From Promethearchaeota archaeon (GTDB lineage: Archaea > Asgardarchaeota > Lokiarchaeia > Sigyniarchaeales > SOKP01), in assembly GCA_019058365.1 (NCBI GenBank), contig JAHPZE010000011.1:60921-124920 (forward strand): 64,000 nt of DNA. Reading direction: 5' to 3'. Shown here one piece after another: positions 1-8,537 of the stretch; positions within the stretch are counted from its first letter, which is position 1, and every line of letters begins with the position of its first letter. Position numbers and translations under genes: made by a program. The notes below the pieces were generated by a model. The model saw only the letters and a program-made list of their open reading frames with translations, was not told where the DNA came from and did not search any database.

Positions 1-2
1 CT

Positions 3-353
3 TTCAGATCAAAATGGTTAAAAGGGCTTCAAGATTCTAACATTATTATTTATATGATTGATATTGCTAATCAAAGAAGATTTGAGGAATCTAAAAAAGA
101 GTTTTGGAATGTCATAAATAATAATGAATTAAGAGCAATCCCATTACTATTAGTATGTAATAAAACTGATTTAGTCATAAATGCTAGGGAATCGTATAAA
201 AAAGAATTTCACAACTTAAAGAAACAACTTTCAGAATTTTTTAATTTAAATAAAATAAAAGATCGAAGGTGGAAATTCTTATTTACTTCAGTAAAAACCA
301 ATTATAATATCGATAATATAATTCCAGCGATTTTAACTTTGTTATCTCCCTAG
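3..353 (+). CDS. Arf-like small GTPase, C-terminal part (cut by window edge)
   Basis: The reading frame is open from the first bases of the window and ends at the stop at 351-353, so the N-terminus with the P-loop lies outside. Visible Arf-family features are a W-x-x-x-L segment after switch II, a hydrophobic strand followed by D-x-A-N-Q-R-R-F-E-E (the Arf 'VD..DR.R..E' pattern), the G4 motif NKTD that contacts guanine, and SVKT in the G5 position. Small GTPases of this kind are abundant in Asgard archaea and act as nucleotide-dependent switches. No lipidation cysteine is present at the C-terminus (ends LLSP). Partner and process cannot be inferred. Confidence 0.8.
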   Translation, partial: FRSKWLKGLQDSNIIIYMIDIANQRRFEESKKEFWNVINNNELRAIPLLLVCNKTDLVINARESYKKEFHNLKKQLSEFFNLNKIKDRRWKFLFTSVKTNYNIDNIIPAILTLLSP

Positions 354-516
354 ATTGCTAATTAAAAAGCATTATTTGAATAAAAAATTCTTAATTCTAA
401 TAATTTTAGTGTTTTGATGAAGTAAACATTAAATTTAAATATCTCGCCGTTTAAATTTCTATTATTGAAATAAAAACTTAATATTTCTCTTATTAACGGT
501 TAACTCGTGATAAAGC

Positions 517-1110
517 ATGTCTAAAAGACTTAAAAAAGAATTACAAATTATGATTGATGAGAAAGTAGGGCAATTATTTTTTGGTGATAAAAAGAAAGAT
601 TTACGTTTACTTATGTTAAGACCTATTGATTTAATTGAATTCTCCGAATTCGCTGGTGCAAATGCAGATGACATACTTATTTGGGTAGGGAAAACTCTTG
701 GAAGGGCATATATGGAAAAATTCTTCTACAATAAAGATTGGAGTTCAGAAAATCTAGCAATAAAAAAAGATGTTATTCTTGGAAACCTTGAAGCGTTAGA
801 ACTTATGGGTTATGGAGGAATAACAGGAGTGTTTAAAAAAGATTATGTGTTAATTAAAGTTTCAGATTCACTAGCAAAAGAAGAATCTGATAACATTATG
901 GCTAAAAATCTTTGTCTACTTTATCAAGGGATTTTTCTAGCATTGTTTGAGACTTTGTTAATTGATGTTAATGGCGAGGAGATCGAATGTGTTTTACTAG
1001 GACATGAAAAATGCGTGTTCAAATTTAATTTTATTGGAAAAGAATTAGATGAAAGCCTTATAGATGAGGAATCCGAAGAAACAGTTTCAGAATTTTTATC
1101 TACCCTTTAA
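517..1110 (+). CDS. V4R-domain protein (4-vinyl reductase / Bet3-like fold)
   Basis: A 197-residue protein whose second half matches the V4R pattern: a helix with G-x-x-x-G-R, a Y-x-G-I/F-x-x-x-F-E segment, then a Glu-Cys pair and a G-H-E-K-C-x-F-x-F ending, the usual small-molecule or metal-binding strand. V4R domains are related to the Bet3 subunits of TRAPP and in prokaryotes act as ligand sensors or in tetrapyrrole and phenol metabolism. The acidic last 20 residues are not part of the domain. It stands alone between the Arf-like gene and cdhA with about 170 bp on each side. Start ATG at 517 gives a natural N-terminus. The specific ligand is unknown. Confidence 0.65.
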   Translation: MSKRLKKELQIMIDEKVGQLFFGDKKKDLRLLMLRPIDLIEFSEFAGANADDILIWVGKTLGRAYMEKFFYNKDWSSENLAIKKDVILGNLEALELMGYGGITGVFKKDYVLIKVSDSLAKEESDNIMAKNLCLLYQGIFLALFETLLIDVNGEEIECVLLGHEKCVFKFNFIGKELDESLIDEESEETVSEFLSTL

Positions 1111-1286
1111 AGTATAATTCTCTCTATTTTTTAAATTATACAACATTGAGTGAAATTTCACACTTTTTTCAATTAATATAGATTAGATTTTGAGTTTTGG
1201 AATATAATAATTAAAATAAAATCTAATATAACTCTAATTATAATTAAATATTAAAAAATCAAACTATAAATAATGTGAATTGAAAT

Positions 1287-3635
1287 ATGGAAAAAAGAGG
1301 AGCTAGAGTCAAAATAGATGAATACAAAGGTCCTCTCGGTACAATCAAAGGATTTGAACTTACTACTGGGAAAGTATCATATGGAGATGAGACGGAATGG
1401 GAACCTATGGGACCAACCCCAATGCCACATATCCCTACATTACGTAATTGGTTTTTCAAACTAATGGAAAGATATCGACCTTTTTATATGCCAATCTGTG
1501 ATATGTGCTGTCTCTGCACCTTTGGCAAATGTAACCTTTCTAAAGGCAGAACTGGTGCATGTGGAATAAATATGGAGACACAACAAGCAAGAATAGTAGA
1601 AATAGCCTGTTGTATCGGAGCTAGTTGTCATTCAGCTCATGGTGATCATCTGCTTCATTGGCTAAAAGAAAAATATGGAAATGTCCCAATTGCTTATGGT
1701 AATAATATTGAAGTTGAGATGCCTTGTACACGTTTAATTGTTGGTATGAAACCGGAAACTTTGGAAGATCTAGAGACTGCAATGGAATGGGTGCATTATA
1801 CGATAACACATTTACTAGCTGCGGGACATACAGGTCAAGAATCAAGCCATTTAGATTATGAAGCTAAGGCTTTTTTAGCAGGACTAGCTGATGCTGTGGG
1901 AATGGAAATTTCTGATGCTGCACAAATTGCAGCCTATGGTTTTCCAATGGGAGAAGCTAATGTTCCACTTATTGAATTAGGAATGGGTACACTAGATACT
2001 AAAAACAAAGCAACGATTTTGATGATTGGACACAATGTAGCACCAGGTATCGAACTAGTTGATTATATGAGGGAAAAAGGTTATGACGATAAGTTAGATG
2101 TGGGAGCGATATGTTGTACGGCAATAGATTTAACAAGATATTATGATGGTGCGAAAATTGTTGGTTCACTAGCTAGACAGATGTTTTACATTCGTTCTGG
2201 ATTAGCTGATGTTGTTATGGTAGATGAACAATGCGTTAATTTACGTAGTTATGAACAAGCAAAGCTCGTAAATGCTCCGTTTATAGCGACTAATGAAAAA
2301 AATATGGGAGGTTTACCTAATAGAACAGATGACCCTCCAGAAGAAATTATTGATGATTTAGTCAGTGGAAAAGTTGATGGAGTACTAATATTAGATCCAA
2401 TAAAAGCAGGAAAAGTAGCTGTTGAGACGGCTATTAAGGTAAAACCAATTAGAAAAGCTAAAAGTGCAGTTCCTGATGAACAAGGATGTATTGATATGGC
2501 AATGAACTGCAATGGATGTGGTAACTGTCAAAGAAATTGTCCAAATGATTTACCATTAGTAGAAGGAGTAAAAAGGGTAAAAGATGGTGATTTTTCAGTA
2601 TTAACTGACATTTTTGATCAATGCTTAGATTGCGGACGATGTGAATCAGATTGTATGAAAAATGTCTCACCACTTACTCTCATAATGTACGCTGGACGTG
2701 AAAAGATTAGAAATGAAAAATTTAATATGAGAGCGGGTCGTGGGCCTATTCAAGATGTAGAAATAAGAAATGTTGGAGCACCTGTAGTCTTAGGAGAAAT
2801 TCCTGGAGTCATAGCAATTATTGGTTGTGCTAATTATGCTAAAGAAATACAAGAATTATATTTAATGGCTGAAGAGTTTTGTAAAAGAAATTACATTGTG
2901 GTTGTATCTGGTTGTGGTGCTATGGATATTGGTCTTGTAAAGGATGAAGATGGTAAAACACTTTACGACAAATATCCCGGTGATTTTGATAGAGGCGGGT
3001 TAATAAATGTTGGTTCATGTGTTTCAAATCCACATATTAATGGAGCAGCCATTAAAATTGCAAATATTTTTGCAAGACGCCCTTTACGAGGTAATTATGA
3101 GGAAATTGCAGATTATATCTTGAATCGTGTAGGTGCATGTGGTGTTGCTTGGGGTGCAATGTCTCAAAAAGCAGCTAGTATTGCCAGTAGCTGTAATGGT
3201 ATGGGGATACCAGCAATATGTGGTCCTCATTCAGCCGAATATAGACGTATGTATATTGGGAGATCTGATGATGAAAATTCATGGAAAGTATGGAATGCGA
3301 GAGATGGTACTTCAGATCATTTAGTTGGTCCAGGTCCAGAACATTTATTAACTACTGCTGAAAGTATTGAACAAGCTATTTGTCTAGCAGCAAAATTATG
3401 TTTAAGACCAGCTGATAACAGTAAAGGAAGGATGATCAAATTATCTCATTGGATTGACTTAGAACGGAAACTTAAAGGTGTTCAATTTCCTAATGACTTA
3501 GAGAAATTTATACGTGTTGAGGCAGACATTCCAATTAATATGAAAGATGAAATACAAGAATATCTTAAAGAAAGAGGTTGGGAACCTAAAGAAATCATTG
3601 ATCCAACCTTATTAAAAAGACTTTGTAGAACTTAA
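1287..3635 (+). CDS. cdhA: CO dehydrogenase/acetyl-CoA synthase (ACDS) alpha subunit
   Basis: This is the archaeal Ni-Fe CO dehydrogenase subunit of the acetyl-CoA decarbonylase/synthase complex, interconverting CO2 and CO in the Wood-Ljungdahl pathway in the cytoplasm. The 782 residues equal the family length. The N-terminal cluster segment shows C71, C74, C75, C77, C82 and C92, and a ferredoxin-like insert carries two [4Fe-4S] motifs (CNGCGNCQRNCP near 408 and CLDCGRCESDC near 445), typical of CdhA and absent from bacterial CooS. Further Cys and His ligands lie in GCAN, SGCGAM and GSCVSN segments. No cdhB, C, D or E gene adjoins it, so the rest of the complex must lie elsewhere. An archaeal T-rich terminator follows. 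Confidence 0.95.
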   Translation: MEKRGARVKIDEYKGPLGTIKGFELTTGKVSYGDETEWEPMGPTPMPHIPTLRNWFFKLMERYRPFYMPICDMCCLCTFGKCNLSKGRTGACGINMETQQARIVEIACCIGASCHSAHGDHLLHWLKEKYGNVPIAYGNNIEVEMPCTRLIVGMKPETLEDLETAMEWVHYTITHLLAAGHTGQESSHLDYEAKAFLAGLADAVGMEISDAAQIAAYGFPMGEANVPLIELGMGTLDTKNKATILMIGHNVAPGIELVDYMREKGYDDKLDVGAICCTAIDLTRYYDGAKIVGSLARQMFYIRSGLADVVMVDEQCVNLRSYEQAKLVNAPFIATNEKNMGGLPNRTDDPPEEIIDDLVSGKVDGVLILDPIKAGKVAVETAIKVKPIRKAKSAVPDEQGCIDMAMNCNGCGNCQRNCPNDLPLVEGVKRVKDGDFSVLTDIFDQCLDCGRCESDCMKNVSPLTLIMYAGREKIRNEKFNMRAGRGPIQDVEIRNVGAPVVLGEIPGVIAIIGCANYAKEIQELYLMAEEFCKRNYIVVVSGCGAMDIGLVKDEDGKTLYDKYPGDFDRGGLINVGSCVSNPHINGAAIKIANIFARRPLRGNYEEIADYILNRVGACGVAWGAMSQKAASIASSCNGMGIPAICGPHSAEYRRMYIGRSDDENSWKVWNARDGTSDHLVGPGPEHLLTTAESIEQAICLAAKLCLRPADNSKGRMIKLSHWIDLERKLKGVQFPNDLEKFIRVEADIPINMKDEIQEYLKERGWEPKEIIDPTLLKRLCRT

Positions 3636-3971
3636 TATAATTTTTCTTTTTCTTTTTTTACATATATTTATATTTGAGATGAAACCTTTATTATAGAGTA
3701 ATTTCAATTAAACTATTTTTTATAAGTATATTATTTGAATAATCATCAATAAGAATTTATTTTCTTTGGTCTGTTACCCATTTCATATGAGTTTTAGCTT
3801 CAATTTCAGTATCTACAATTTCTTGCATTTTATTTCAATTCTTACTAAGTATAAATGATTCAATAATAAGCTAAGGTTATTTTAATTTAGTCAAATAGAA
3901 AAACAAAAGGTTCATGTGTTAGAGAATATTTTCATTAGTATAATGGTTTAATAATAAAGATGTGAGATATT
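3636..3971. other. Intergenic stretch, no convincing gene
   Basis: Beyond the T-rich terminator this 336-bp AT-rich stretch has no ORF over 30 codons with protein-like composition. The best candidate is a 23-codon minus-strand ORF (3757-3828). It presumably holds the promoter of the 72-aa gene downstream. No repeat or RNA gene was seen. Confidence 0.6.
3641..3659 (+). terminator. T-rich terminator after cdhA
   Basis: Three successive T-runs (T5, T4 and T7, separated by single C residues and ending before ACA) begin 6 bp after the cdhA stop. Archaeal RNA polymerase terminates at such T-tracts without needing a hairpin. Assigned from composition and position only. Confidence 0.5.
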
Positions 3972-4190
3972 TTGGATAAACAAGATAAAGATATTTTAAA
4001 ATTATCAAAATTATGTAAACATTGGGCAGATCACAATGGTTCACATAAAGAAAATTTTATAAAATGGAGGAATATTGCTATAGAAAAAGGATTAGAATCC
4101 ATTGCGGGACAATTAGATAAAGCAGTTGAAATGTTAGATAAATGCAATGAATTTTTACTTGCTGCATATCAGGATTTAGAGGAGATGTAA
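3972..4190 (+). CDS. Small helical His/Trp-rich protein (72 aa)
   Basis: A TTG start is required for this frame, since there is no upstream ATG. The 72-residue protein is predicted all-helical and opens with a segment rich in metal-type ligands (C-K-H-W-A-D-H-N-G-S-H), followed by two amphipathic helices and an acidic tail. The layout reminds me of small archaeal helical domains found near nickel or cobalt proteins, but I cannot name the family with certainty. It follows cdhA on the same strand after about 340 bp, so a nickel link is only a guess. Function unknown. Confidence 0.6.
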   Translation: MDKQDKDILKLSKLCKHWADHNGSHKENFIKWRNIAIEKGLESIAGQLDKAVEMLDKCNEFLLAAYQDLEEM

Positions 4191-4260
4191 ACTAACATCA
4201 ATTAAAAAAGATTAAAAAATAAAACTAAGATCTTAAATTAGTATACACTTATAAAGGGAT

Positions 4261-5469
4261 TTATAGGAAAAGATTAATCAACGGAAGTAATTGCTCTTTA
4301 AAGTATTCGATTTTCCCTTCTAACAATTCTGGATTTTGAGAAAGCATCCATAAGTATACAGGAATCTGCAATTCAGAGTACTCAAATAATTTTTCACCTC
4401 GTATTGTAAATCCATTAAGTGGTAAATCTAGTCTTATAGATTTTTCTCTTATTAAACCTATTGAATTATAAAAATTTGAAAGTGTTTGTAGCAATAAAGC
4501 TGTGTTATTTACTAACATTTCATCTGTATCAGATCCAGTGTAACTACCGAAAATAAGGCCATCCATCGAAACTAAACTTGAAGCCTTTGCTTCGACTTGA
4601 TGAGTAAACTCTTCGAGGATGTTTTCTATTATTTCAGAGGTATCAGATACTTTCATTAATGCAGTACTGAACATTTGCATAATTGTTTCTCTCTGAAAAA
4701 TCGTTGTATCGCAGTAATCAATTGAAAATTCTTCAAATTCCTGAGCAATACTGTTGAATTTATTTTTTATACTTGTTACAGTTTGCTGCCATTGAAGGGT
4801 TTTACGAGCATCTTGATCACTTTTACTTAAAACTATTAAAACTGAGGGGATTTCATGTAACTCTTCTAATACTTTTAAAACTTCCCGAAAATAGTTAGCT
4901 GCTTCAGGAATTCTATCTGGGTCTTGACTATCAACAACATATAGCATAATATCAGCTTCAGTGAAAAAAAGTTCTGGCCTATTAAAGTACAATTTTTCTC
5001 GATACTGGACTTGACCGCCTAAATCCCATGAGATTATCGGATATCCAAAAAAATCAAGCTTTTCCCTCTTTACACCCCTTGTAGGTAAAAGAGATTTAAT
5101 AATTGAGAATTTATCTTGAACTATTGCTAGTATAGACGTTTTACCACCATTATCTAAACCGATCATCAATAATTTTTTATGTCTCCTCATTTGTTCTTTT
5201 ATGTTCTTTTGAATTAGCTGTGCAATTTTCACCCATTTTTGTAGCATATTTGGTAGTATTTCTTTTATCTCGGGGAGATTTGCAACAGATAAATTAGCTA
5301 AATCATCAATTGTTTTTATTCCTTCATCAAATAAGTGATCCGAACTAATTTTATCAACACCTATTAATGAATCGGGTTTAAATCTCAAAACCTCATCAAG
5401 TTCATTAATAAGAATATTACTTTTAAAGAAATCCTTAACTGCTAAACTCTTTCCACTATTTTCAGACAT
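4261..5469 (-). CDS. HhH-like / Arf-Rag-like GTPase / roadblock-like three-domain protein
   Basis: Residues about 22-88 resemble a helix-hairpin-helix module (I-G-V-D-K-I, then G-I-K-T-I-D-D-L-A and two helices). Residues 98-270 are a GTPase: P-loop GLDNGGKT (104-111), switch-I Thr130, the Arf/Rag signature WDLGGQ (148-153), and SKSD (215-218) in place of canonical NKxD. Residues about 280-402 look like a roadblock/longin-type alpha-beta domain (S-M-D-G-L-I-F-G-S-Y strand, then a long helix). Rag/Gtr and MglA/MglB systems pair G-domains with roadblock domains, so regulation by an intramolecular roadblock is plausible but inferred. It is divergently oriented to the vWA/RING-like gene with 222 bp between them. 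The odd G4 could alter guanine specificity. Confidence 0.8.
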   Translation of the reverse strand: MSENSGKSLAVKDFFKSNILINELDEVLRFKPDSLIGVDKISSDHLFDEGIKTIDDLANLSVANLPEIKEILPNMLQKWVKIAQLIQKNIKEQMRRHKKLLMIGLDNGGKTSILAIVQDKFSIIKSLLPTRGVKREKLDFFGYPIISWDLGGQVQYREKLYFNRPELFFTEADIMLYVVDSQDPDRIPEAANYFREVLKVLEELHEIPSVLIVLSKSDQDARKTLQWQQTVTSIKNKFNSIAQEFEEFSIDYCDTTIFQRETIMQMFSTALMKVSDTSEIIENILEEFTHQVEAKASSLVSMDGLIFGSYTGSDTDEMLVNNTALLLQTLSNFYNSIGLIREKSIRLDLPLNGFTIRGEKLFEYSELQIPVYLWMLSQNPELLEGKIEYFKEQLLPLINLFL

Positions 5470-5691
5470 TATGTATCAGGTTTAATTGTTATTTTTCTAT
5501 TAACTAAAATCCTTATCTTTACTAGTACTAAAAGGTATTATTAAATATATATTAATATTCGTAAAAAAAAACTTTATCTAATTGAAGTAGTATTAATTAA
5601 TTAGTAATTAATAAAAGTATAAAAAATCGATTGAATCATATAGTTCAATTTCAGTACGTAATTACTATATGCTAAAAATTGTTAAAATAAA

Positions 5692-6897
5692 ATGTCAGAG
5701 AACAGAATCCCCGAAAATCTTGTCATTTGCATAGATACATCACGCTCGATGTTTAGAAAGGATTTCGTTCCTAATCGAATTACATGCTGTATTTCTGCAG
5801 TTAAAACATTAATTAAAGATAGATTTAATTTAGATAGTTTAAGTGCATTTTCTATAATAAAATATTCTAACAAAGCAAAAAAGATAATTGACTTCACAAC
5901 GTCAAATTTTGAAGAAAAACTCACCAAAGTTTTAGATTCTCTTAATTGTGGAGGTTACTCTGCTATGGGAGATGCTTTAGCTTTATCAATCAAAACACTT
6001 ATAGCAGAATTGCGTAAGATTGGAGCTAAAATACCTAGAATAATTCTGATTTCTGATGGGAATTATTTGAGAACTGAAGCTGATCCATTAAAGATGGCAC
6101 GTTTAGCTCAAGGTTTAAATATTAGAATTGATACTTTTGGCATTGGAAATACAAGGCAAGACAATGTACTAAAAAAAATTAGCGATATAGCAAGTGGTCG
6201 ATACTTTTATAATAATGATTATGAATCCTTAATTAGGTCCGCAAAAGAAATTGCTGATGATAATTATAAAACATATGGGTCGAGTAAAAAAATTCTTATT
6301 GAGAATCCCGCTTTTCTTAGGAAAATTGCAGCAGATTTACTAAGAGTTCAAGATTTAACAAAAGATCAAGAACAACGTGTAAAACAGATACGTGGAGAAG
6401 GTGAATTTAAAAAATGTTCTATTTGTTTTTCTGATCAAAATCCTTACACAAAAGGATCATTTTATGTTACTGGGAGATATTGTCCTAATTGTACTACTCC
6501 ATTTCATATACACTGTTTAGCAGCATGGGCAGATTCTCAAAAAAATCATCAAATAAAAAGTTCTGGCACAGCGCGGTGCCCACATTGTTTCTACCTTTTG
6601 AAGATACCTATAGAAGTTACTCAAATTCAAAAATTACGTATTCTTACAAAAGGTTTGAAAGAAGAACCTGTGAAAAAACCTGATCTTATTCCTGCTAAAT
6701 TTATTCAAGACTTGGGGTTGCTTGGAGATGAAGCTTTATTTAACGCGTGCCCAGTTTGTCATATGATTTTTGAGAAAGGGCAATCAGCAGTTCAATGTGG
6801 TAATCTTCAATGTAACGCTCTTTACCACGAGGAATGTTTTAAAGAGTTAAAGGATGGGCATTGTAGAAAGTGTGATATGAAATTACATCTTTATTAA
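5692..6897 (+). CDS. vWA protein with two C-terminal RING/treble-clef-like zinc fingers
   Basis: Residues 8-190 form a von Willebrand A domain with an intact MIDAS D15-T-S-R-S19 and an L-I-S-D-G-N strand. After a linker come two cysteine modules. The first, from about 242, is CxxC, then YCPNC, FHIHC and a final CPHC. The second, from about 353, is CPVC, QCGNLQC, YHEEC and HCRKC. The spacing resembles RING/PHD-type cross-brace fingers. vWA plus zinc-finger layouts occur in eukaryotic Ssl1/p44 (TFIIH) and vWA-RING ubiquitin ligases, and Asgard archaea carry ubiquitin-type genes. Whether this is an E3 or a scaffold is inference; no ubiquitin, E1 or E2 gene lies in the window. The vWA probably binds Mg2+. 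Confidence 0.8.
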   Translation: MSENRIPENLVICIDTSRSMFRKDFVPNRITCCISAVKTLIKDRFNLDSLSAFSIIKYSNKAKKIIDFTTSNFEEKLTKVLDSLNCGGYSAMGDALALSIKTLIAELRKIGAKIPRIILISDGNYLRTEADPLKMARLAQGLNIRIDTFGIGNTRQDNVLKKISDIASGRYFYNNDYESLIRSAKEIADDNYKTYGSSKKILIENPAFLRKIAADLLRVQDLTKDQEQRVKQIRGEGEFKKCSICFSDQNPYTKGSFYVTGRYCPNCTTPFHIHCLAAWADSQKNHQIKSSGTARCPHCFYLLKIPIEVTQIQKLRILTKGLKEEPVKKPDLIPAKFIQDLGLLGDEALFNACPVCHMIFEKGQSAVQCGNLQCNALYHEECFKELKDGHCRKCDMKLHLY

Positions 6898-7023
6898 TTA
6901 GTACAATAATCCATTTTTAAAGATATATTAACTCATTCTCTAAAATTATCTAATTGAAATTAACACTTTATACTATTTTAGATAATTCTAATAAATTGAT
7001 GATTAGATTCTTCCTTTGATTTC

Positions 7024-7272
7024 TTATTTTTTTCCTGATCTCATCATAATATCTATTTCTGATATCAAATAACATAATACATCATAATTTGGACCAGAAA
7101 AAAATATTTCTGCTGCTTTTTCTCTTATTCTTTCTTCTTGATTATATTTAGAATCTCCTTGAACAAGCAATTGCCTTTCAGCAAGCATCCAACACAATTT
7201 ATCATAGGTATATCCTTTTTCTGCTAAAAAATATGCTGCAACATTAATATGGGAAACTTTTTCGTCACTCAT
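7024..7272 (-). CDS. Small protein with two DUF2934-like helical repeats
   Basis: An 82-residue protein built of two similar halves: A-A-Y-F-L-A...Y-T-Y-D-K-L-C-W-M-L-A-E (about 11-38) and I-R-E-K-A-A-E-I-F...N-Y-D-V-L-C-Y-L-I-S-E-I (about 49-75). The pattern (Ala-rich helix, short loop, D-x-L-C-W-x-x-A-E helix) resembles the DUF2934 helical hairpin. The same double unit forms the C-terminus of the gelsolin-like protein at 26369-27226, so the two genes share a module. It stands alone between divergent neighbours. Function unknown; a protein-interaction module seems reasonable. Confidence 0.7.
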   Translation of the reverse strand: MSDEKVSHINVAAYFLAEKGYTYDKLCWMLAERQLLVQGDSKYNQEERIREKAAEIFFSGPNYDVLCYLISEIDIMMRSGKK

Positions 7273-7511
7273 TTTATCAAATATTTTATTTTAAAGAATC
7301 TTAATACTTCTTAATTAATTAATAATTTTCAGACATTTAATTCCTATTATTAAAATATACTTATGATTTAAGAAAGTTATAAGAATATTTAATTTTGATA
7401 TAATTATAAAAATAGATAAAATTTTGAAACATATAAGAGTCTTAAAAAATCAAGCAGATTAAATTATTTTTCATTCCTATTTCAAATATTACAATTAATA
7501 ACTGATTCAAG

Positions 7512-8396
7512 ATGGGTAATACTGATTATTATTCTTATGGGAATATAAAATTAGGAAAAGGAAATTTTGAGTTGCCCCCAGTGTTAATTGGTACTATTTT
7601 TTATCAGAATGAAACTATTATAGATAGGAAGAATCCTGAAGTTTTTAATTCATCTAAAGCTATGAAACGTATTGATACTCACATATCATTATCTGAAAAA
7701 TATAAAATTCCTAATTTAGTGGAAATATCCGCTACATCTCCTAAATCAATGAGGAATTATTTAGAATTTTTCTTAGATCATTATGATCCTCCATTTATAC
7801 TTGGTGGAAATTTCGAATCAAGAGTAGCTGGAATCGAATATCTTACAGAACATGGCATAAAACCAGATCAATATATATATAATACCATTTCAAATCTAAA
7901 AAACAAGAAAGAAATAGAAATTATTAAGAAATACAAAATAGAATCTGCCGTAATTTTAATACTCAGTTCAGAAAATATGACCTCAACCCAGAGATATGCA
8001 TATCTTACTGAAAGAAATCAACCGAATAATATGAATATAATTGAGGGATTAGATAAGATTGGTGTTAAGAGATTCTGGATTGATGGGGGTGTTGTAAATT
8101 TGGAAAGTTTAGCCCATATACTAGAGACACAACAATTAGTAAGTACATCCTTAAAACTTCCCGTAGGTACAGCTGCAAATCTCTTTCTTTTTCAATACTC
8201 TTCCCCACGCTTGAATATTAAATTCCACACTCGATACAGGAGGGCGAGTATTATGTTTATTGCAGCATGGGTTTCCAACTTCATTTTTTACGGAGCGATT
8301 GAAGATGCAAAAGAATCATTTGCATCGGCGTATCAATCAATAGAATTCAGAGACATAATAAAAAGAAGAAATATAAAACTCTTTCGACAATTTTAA
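7512..8396 (+). CDS. MtrH-family methyltransferase
   Basis: This resembles tetrahydromethanopterin S-methyltransferase subunit H (about 310 aa; here 294), a TIM-barrel protein that moves a methyl group between a pterin and a corrinoid protein. Family-like segments are the N-terminal P-P-V-L-I-G-T-I-F-Y strand, the K-Y-K-I-P-N-L-V-E-I-S-A-T-S-P stretch, F-I-L-G-G-N-F with R-V-A-G-I-E-Y-L, and Q-Y-I-Y-N-T-I. No other Mtr subunit adjoins it, as in many non-methanogens where lone MtrH proteins serve methylated-compound metabolism or link to the Wood-Ljungdahl pathway. The corrinoid partner is not visible within several kb. Substrate unknown. Confidence 0.8.
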   Translation: MGNTDYYSYGNIKLGKGNFELPPVLIGTIFYQNETIIDRKNPEVFNSSKAMKRIDTHISLSEKYKIPNLVEISATSPKSMRNYLEFFLDHYDPPFILGGNFESRVAGIEYLTEHGIKPDQYIYNTISNLKNKKEIEIIKKYKIESAVILILSSENMTSTQRYAYLTERNQPNNMNIIEGLDKIGVKRFWIDGGVVNLESLAHILETQQLVSTSLKLPVGTAANLFLFQYSSPRLNIKFHTRYRRASIMFIAAWVSNFIFYGAIEDAKESFASAYQSIEFRDIIKRRNIKLFRQF

Positions 8397-8537
8397 TAAA
8401 GTAGCACTTTTAAATTTAATGAAAAAGAAGTGTAGAGTTACATTATTGATAGAAAGCTATTAATACTAAGGTTTTAATATCTTAATTAAGTCTATGTAAA
8501 TTGTATAGAAATTTTAATCGAATCAGTTATTTACTAA

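Noticed and set aside
3757..3828. 23-codon minus-strand ORF in the gap after cdhA
   Set aside because: The codons look plausible but the frame is too short, with no context or homologue to support it.
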